Assembly: GCA_903940125.1 (NCBI GenBank)
Contig: CAJAJL010000082.1
Location: 1-64,000, forward strand
Source: an uncultured Chlorobiaceae bacterium
GTDB lineage: Bacteria; Bacteroidota; Chlorobiia; Chlorobiales; Chlorobiaceae
DNA: 64,000 nucleotides
Direction: 5' to 3'
Below, piece by piece: positions 59,877-64,000 of the stretch. The translations under genes were made by a program, and so were the position numbers. The notes under the pieces are model-generated. The model saw only the letters and a program-made list of their open reading frames with translations, searched no databases and was not told the origin of the DNA. Within the stretch, counting starts at the first letter, position 1, and each line of letters begins with the position of its first letter.

Positions 59877-61988
59877 CTATTTGTTCCCATTCGTATCCCC
59901 GAAATTCAAGAAGAGTAAACTGAGGCGTTCCTCATCATTCTTAAAGGGAATATCCCATCGCTTCTCCATGAATTTGAGGAGAGCAACACCTCGCACCTTG
60001 ATTTGATCAGATCCCCACGATTCATTGCGAGAAACCTCAATCTCCGAGTGGGAACCGTTAGAATAGCCATTGCGGGTCTTCTTTCCTGCCGAATCCAGTT
60101 TCACACCCTTTTTATCTTCGAAGCTATCATTTTGAAGCGACGAATTGATTGACCTTGACAGCAGGAGCAGATTGCCTAAGGTGGCGCCATAGAACCTGCG
60201 ATCTTCCTTCTTAATAGCCCCAAACAAGGCAACCCATTCTGAGGTTTCTGTCTGTGGATAGATGTGCTCGATGGAAATCTTGTCATTATCATTCTTTAGA
60301 AGATCAGTCCACTCGACCTTCTTTTGTCGGCTCTCAGTTAGCAGGCTTGTTTCGTATTCAAAAAGAAAATAGCGAAGCCCAGACCAACCATAGTATCCAG
60401 AACCTGCTTTGAACTTCTTGAACAGGTTGTTATAGAAGTCGCTACTTCGGAATGTTCCATCAGCGTTGAGACTGTAAGAGAACCTCTCGTCAAGCTTATT
60501 AATAATCGTTTCAATGCCTATTTCTTTGCGATCCAACGATCTGGCCGCAATGTAAAATATGCTGCTTCCATAGTTTGCCATTGCAGAGTTCATGCGAAAG
60601 ATCACGAAGATGAATCGCTCTATCTTCCTGAAAACAGAGATTCGGTCGGTCTCACTTTGAACGTTCTTCAGGACTGCCATAACCAATGGTCTGAAATAGC
60701 CAATGCCAATTCGGTTAAGGCGTTCAACCCAAATTTGTTCATCGACAGACATGACCCCTGCCAGACCTGGATAGAACGAGTTGAACCAGTAAACAGCAGA
60801 CTCCTTTAAGTTACTCACAAAGTCCCGGATTTCGGTTGGTTGGAGTGGTTGCTGTAGGGCAAAAGACATGCTTGTCATGTCATCGCCAGAATTTACATTT
60901 TCATCTTCCACGTCCTCAACACCTTGCTCCGAGCGGATCTCTTCCGGGGTTTCTAAAATCACCTCACGTTCTATCTTCTTTTGTACTCTCTTTGGAGTGA
61001 ACTCCTCGTCAAGAAGAAAACGGATGTAATCACGACCTGTCTTCCGGGAATACTTGAAATACACTATCCACTGTGCCCGAAGGAAATCATCATCATTGAG
61101 TGGCCGTGTTTTATTCCTCCCAAGCTGTCGGTATACTTCCTTCCAAGCGTCATTGATGATCTCTCGCAGGTTCTTTCTGGATGCGTCATCAAGTTCTCTG
61201 TCTTGATAAAGTGTAGAGAGGTAGATTAGGCGATTCTTCAACAGTTCTAAATCAGAAAGTTTCTTGCCCCGATTGTTCATCGTTTCAAATGCAACAAAGA
61301 CATCAAAGTCGTCTTTGATTACGTATTCGTTTAAGAGAAAACGTTTTGTCAGCTTTTTATACACGTCCTGCATTCCTTCACGGCCTTCTTGGCGGTACAA
61401 ATCACGAAGTTGCTCGGCGAAGTAGGTCTTTGCGTTATTCAGATTGAGCGTGTAGAACGTCTCTTCAACAGAGCCGCCCCCTGCTTCCCCAAAAATCCGA
61501 AACCGAAGATAATTGTAGCTTGGATTGTCGGTCTCATAGCCAAATATATAAGTCCTAAATTGGTCACCGGAGGGTATCGTCCTGAAAAGATAACGGGTCT
61601 GTAAATCCTTGACACTCAAGTTGTCAGTGATGTAAATGTTCTCATCGGATTTCACCCTGTTTTCGTCCAGCGTTTTGATGAAATCAACAAACGCCTGTAG
61701 AAAGACAATGAACGTGGTCAATCGCTGTTGACCATCCACGATGTGATAGACAAGATAGGAATGGTCATCCACCAGCCAAAACTCTTTATCGCTCCTGGAA
61801 ATATCCTGTGACGGTATTTGTTTCAGGGTAAGCACGCCGGTGTAATGTGACCGGTTGCCGGAGAGATTGATCAGATCTTCCCAGAAGTCCTTGAGTTGTT
61901 CACGCTGCCATGCGTACCCACGTTGGTAATCTGGGATTCGGAATATCTTTTCCTTGAACAGACTATCGAGAGATTTGGGCTCTGGCAT
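59877..61988 (-). CDS. GmrSD-like DUF262/DUF1524 protein, putative type IV restriction
   Basis: A 703-aa protein. N-terminal DUF262 (ParB/Srx-like) shows IPDYQRGYAWQREQL, the VDGQQRLTTF motif and ETMNNRGKKLSDLELLKN. C-terminal DUF1524 carries an HNH-like motif ISIEHIYPQT. These fusions cut modified phage DNA (GmrSD) or act in other anti-phage systems, using NTP. ATG at 61988 was preferred; a longer frame from 62021 starts inside the attC-like site. No partner gene is required for the single-chain type. Confidence 0.85.
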   Translation of the reverse strand: MPEPKSLDSLFKEKIFRIPDYQRGYAWQREQLKDFWEDLINLSGNRSHYTGVLTLKQIPSQDISRSDKEFWLVDDHSYLVYHIVDGQQRLTTFIVFLQAFVDFIKTLDENRVKSDENIYITDNLSVKDLQTRYLFRTIPSGDQFRTYIFGYETDNPSYNYLRFRIFGEAGGGSVEETFYTLNLNNAKTYFAEQLRDLYRQEGREGMQDVYKKLTKRFLLNEYVIKDDFDVFVAFETMNNRGKKLSDLELLKNRLIYLSTLYQDRELDDASRKNLREIINDAWKEVYRQLGRNKTRPLNDDDFLRAQWIVYFKYSRKTGRDYIRFLLDEEFTPKRVQKKIEREVILETPEEIRSEQGVEDVEDENVNSGDDMTSMSFALQQPLQPTEIRDFVSNLKESAVYWFNSFYPGLAGVMSVDEQIWVERLNRIGIGYFRPLVMAVLKNVQSETDRISVFRKIERFIFVIFRMNSAMANYGSSIFYIAARSLDRKEIGIETIINKLDERFSYSLNADGTFRSSDFYNNLFKKFKAGSGYYGWSGLRYFLFEYETSLLTESRQKKVEWTDLLKNDNDKISIEHIYPQTETSEWVALFGAIKKEDRRFYGATLGNLLLLSRSINSSLQNDSFEDKKGVKLDSAGKKTRNGYSNGSHSEIEVSRNESWGSDQIKVRGVALLKFMEKRWDIPFKNDEERLSLLFLNFGDTNGNK

Positions 61989-62019
61989 TTTTAATTCCGT
62001 TTTATTGTGGTTTTGTGGC

Positions 62020-62162
62020 ATTTAACGCTTGGACTAAGCGACGGTGCAGCTCAACACCCGAAAGGGGTACGAACGCATTGCTCATGTCTTTTGTGTCCTC
62101 TCGCGGTTGCCGCTAACGTTCGAAATGTGATGCACTTTGTCAGCTCGACTGAGGGATTAGGC
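62020..62162 (-). other. Candidate integron attC-like recombination site
   Basis: Read on the minus strand it starts at GCCTAAT, overlapping the stop of the unknown gene, then 5 bp and AGTCGAGC; it ends GCTTAGTC, CAAGC, GTTAAAT. The order box-5 bp-box at both ends, the GTTRRRY end and the ability of the arms to pair partly (GTGCA/TGCAC inside) match attC layout. The right end looks like the well-known aadA-type end. The first box has one mismatch to RYYYAAC. Confidence 0.45.
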
Positions 62163-62792
62163 TTTGGTTGCGTCACCGACGAACTGGCGATCAGTTGGCT
62201 CATAGTTTGGCAAGTTCTTTCGATAGTTATGAATTAGTTCTCGGACTCGATCTACGGCTAAAAGGTAGTCTTGAGCCGCATCGACCGTTGGAGTGACTTT
62301 CATGTGGGCAACCTTGTTCCTGAGTTCGCGCAGTTCTATAACCAACCTTATGGTTTCTCCAGGAATCAGATTCGATGCCATTATTGATTCGTAGACCTTC
62401 GTTGTACTGGTAAGTGGGTCTTTAAAAAAACCCATCTGGTGTCCCAGGCGGAAGAGTTCGCCATCTACCTTAGCCCATCCCTCAAGTATCATTCCCGTAG
62501 GATCGCTTCTGGCGCGAATGAGCCTCGCGACTATCTTCCCCGAGGACTCAAGACACTTGCCATTTGATTCCGTGCTTGACTTCGATTCGCCTTGCGCGGT
62601 TGCCTCAGCAGCGCTCGCCAATATCTGCTTCGCTGCCATTTCAAAATCAGCTTCCACTGGGCCGGCCTTGAATCGTTTGATTGCTGGTATCAAATCCAGT
62701 AGTTTTCTCCGGAAGACAAGCCCGAACGACAGTGCAACAACTGGCCAAGCCATCGAGTCAATTAGCTTACTTACGAAGGTTAGCCAATCCAT
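62157..62792 (-). CDS. Membrane-anchored hypothetical protein, cassette type
   Basis: A 211-aa protein with a TM helix at about 13-30 (MAWPVVALSFGLVFRRKLL), a basic patch and the motif KAGPVEADFEMA, followed by a helical soluble domain with ELRNKVAHM that resembles HEPN/DUF4145-like helices. Proteins of this layout are frequent in mobile cassettes. Function unknown. The stop codon falls in the attC-like site. Confidence 0.6.
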   Translation of the reverse strand: MDWLTFVSKLIDSMAWPVVALSFGLVFRRKLLDLIPAIKRFKAGPVEADFEMAAKQILASAAEATAQGESKSSTESNGKCLESSGKIVARLIRARSDPTGMILEGWAKVDGELFRLGHQMGFFKDPLTSTTKVYESIMASNLIPGETIRLVIELRELRNKVAHMKVTPTVDAAQDYLLAVDRVRELIHNYRKNLPNYEPTDRQFVGDATKA

Positions 62793-62940
62793 TTGTCTCC
62801 CAATAGCGTTTTAAATTTATGTGAAATCACCATGAAGCCTGCGGAAGTTGTGCAAGGTATAACATTGCTTAGACTGATCCGCCTAATTCTGAAAAAGCAG
62901 ACAGCTCCTTTCTGTGCAAGAACGCAGACGCCTAATGATT

Positions 62941-63063
62941 TCAGCTCTGAGTCATCCTATAACAAGTCGGGCCGGTAGCTTCCGTTTGCATACTTATCAA
63001 GATATTGCTGAAACGGGAGAATAAGAAAGGATCAGTAAAAGAATTACCGGTTTTTGTGCTCAT
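62941..63063 (-). CDS. Truncated 40-aa ORF following a DUF6371 fragment
   Basis: ATG overlaps the upstream stop as ATGA and the frame reads MSTKTGNSFTDPFLFSRFSN before ending. The coupling suggests the start of a true downstream gene of the same element that has been cut short. Confidence 0.35.
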   Translation of the reverse strand: MSTKTGNSFTDPFLFSRFSNILISMQTEATGPTCYRMTQS

Positions 63064-63288
63064 AATGCCGGATTGTGTACGTCGATGAGGTAGTCGGCGA
63101 GGTCGAGGCCTTGGGTTTGGTCGGCTGGGGTAGCTCGTTTTTCGAGGATGGTGAATACGGTGACGTTGGGGAGCCCTGCGGCTATGGTTTGCCATTTTTT
63201 GCAGGCTCCGAGGTTGGGGTAGAGTTTTACGTGGCGGTGGTGGAGTGGTTTGAGTTTTTCCGGGTTGAGATTCCCCTTCCCTGCTGTG
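63060..63288 (-). pseudogene. DUF6371-like (primase/toprim-associated) C-terminal fragment
   Basis: An open frame without start encodes LATAGKGNLNPEKLKPLHHR, then VKLYPNLGACKKWQ, VTVFTILEKRATPADQ and GLDLADYLID. This is the C-terminal sequence pattern of DUF6371 proteins carried by Bacteroidetes/Chlorobi mobile elements. The fragment is joined abruptly to the portal 3' repeat. Family call is by memory of the motif. Confidence 0.5.
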
Positions 63289-63298
63289 GCAAGCCGTA

Positions 63299-63495
63299 TT
63301 GGATCGACGATGTTGGAGCGGGAGATTGATCGGCAGTTGGCGCGGGTGGTGCTGGAGCGGGATGATCTGTTGGAGGTGGTTGAGGATGAACGGGGGGGGT
63401 TAAGTGCCCTTTTTTATGCTTTGGGTTTGTTTGTGCTGGGCGAAGAAAATCGAAGTAGCGGCGGGAAAGATGATTTAACCTGCAACAACGGTTGA
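63299..63495 (+). pseudogene. Second copy of the portal gene 3' end (direct repeat, copy B)
   Basis: Encodes MLEREIDRQLARVVLERDDL, the same C-terminus as the portal gene at 58.5 kb; the nucleotide match is about 91% over 87 bp (63299-63385). The frame then runs on to an unrelated end. It has no start of its own and is a remnant. Confidence 0.75.
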
Positions 63496-63708
63496 GGCTA
63501 TATGCCGTAAGGGAAATCGGAGATGCATAAGCATCACACGATACAAAACTTGCTGCGAGAGATGTACTTTAAATCCCTCATGGCGCATGAGTTGTTGTTA
63601 GGTGCTGGCGTTTTTTAGCTTTCGTTTTTATTATAATTTAGTTTTTAGTACTTATATTATTGTTGTTTTTCAATTGTTGTTTTTCAAACTTTATCTAAAA
63701 GATGATAA
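63386..63708 (+). other. Gap with possible hairpin ends
   Basis: Apart from the tail of the portal fragment frame (to 63495) no gene is seen. ATTTAACCTGCAACAAC at 63473 and GTTGTTGTTAGGT at 63591 can pair over the AACAAC part and have RYYYAAC/GTTRRRY type ends, but the spacing is not attC-like. Confidence 0.3.
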
Positions 63709-64000
63709 TTATTTTTTTATACTACGAATTAGATTTATACCGTAATTAACCAAATTTGAAAGATATTTAGAAGTTAAACGTCTTTCTAAATCCGGAATAT
63801 TTGGCAATGCAATAAATACATCATGTAAATCATTAATGCTATTAAACTCAGTATAAACATTATAACCCGCATTTTTCAGATCATTAACCAATACACTTAG
63901 ATTTGAAATTTCACCTTGCAATGTTAAATTAATTAAAATAAAATTATCATTTTTAATTGTTTCAGGGGTATAGTTCTTGACTTCTTCAATAATTTCATCT
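63709..64000 (-). CDS. Hypothetical protein, C-terminal part (5' end outside window)
   Basis: The frame is open to the right edge (…DEIIEEVKNYTPETI…) and ends in YGINLIRSIKK. About 97 residues are visible, A+T-rich, helical, no TM. No family recognised. Internal TTG at 63921 is unlikely to be the start because the reading continues upstream. Confidence 0.6.
   Translation of the reverse strand, partial: DEIIEEVKNYTPETIKNDNFILINLTLQGEISNLSVLVNDLKNAGYNVYTEFNSINDLHDVFIALPNIPDLERRLTSKYLSNLVNYGINLIRSIKK

Noticed and set aside
1-64000. CRISPR arrays, tRNA or rRNA genes
   Set aside because: No regularly spaced repeats and no cloverleaf or rRNA-like sequence were seen by eye; a tRNAscan or CRISPR finder run was not possible.

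Overview
The window looks like a chromosome segment of a green sulfur bacterium (Chlorobiaceae, Chlorobium/Pelodictyon type). This is an inference from the large cobalamin gene set (cobalamin feeds bacteriochlorophyll synthesis), an ArsA-type ATPase of the kind common in this family, and the overall gene style. No rRNA, tRNA or species-specific marker is present to prove it.

Left accessory region (1-14.5 kb): a defence island. It opens with the 3' part of a BREX type 1 locus (pglZ, brxL) that carries an inserted RloA/RloB (AbiL-type) pair. Next, in much more A+T-rich DNA, come a CHAT-protease gene, a two-gene CBASS module (CD-NTase plus SLATT membrane effector), a DUF4238 gene broken at an A7 run, and a truncated OLD/RecF-like ATPase. 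The island ends in debris: an integrase fragment, a rhuM pseudogene and a piece of an AlbA_2/HATPase_c_4 regulator.

Core region (14.5-52.5 kb): ordinary chromosomal genes. A cobalamin riboswitch precedes a nine-gene cobamide operon: btuB, bluB, cbiP, cobD, cbiB, cobO, btuC, btuD and cbiR. Then follow a two-component system, an ArsA-like ATPase, an outer-membrane-like protein, a large PAS/GAF histidine kinase, and a secreted beta-propeller protein next to an ECF cobalt/nickel importer. After these come an AraC regulator, a pentapeptide-repeat protein, the nucleotide-loop genes cobU-cobT-cobS, a SET-domain protein, an ABC/MFP efflux set and several small housekeeping or hypothetical genes. Together the cob genes would import B12 or cobinamide, recycle foreign cobamides, make dimethylbenzimidazole and finish cobalamin, while the ECF transporter supplies the metal.

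Right accessory region (52.8-64 kb): a possible toxin-like pair (360-aa unknown protein plus HicA-like protein), a decayed helicase, and a strongly G-rich prophage remnant (terminase, broken portal gene). A cargo segment follows with two small membrane proteins, a GmrSD-like DUF262/DUF1524 protein and a membrane-anchored unknown protein. The cargo lies between two copies of the portal-gene 3' end. A site with the layout of an integron attC lies between two of the cargo genes, and similar boundary heptamers bracket the CHAT gene in the left island. The main hypothesis worth testing is that part of this defence cargo moves as cassettes.
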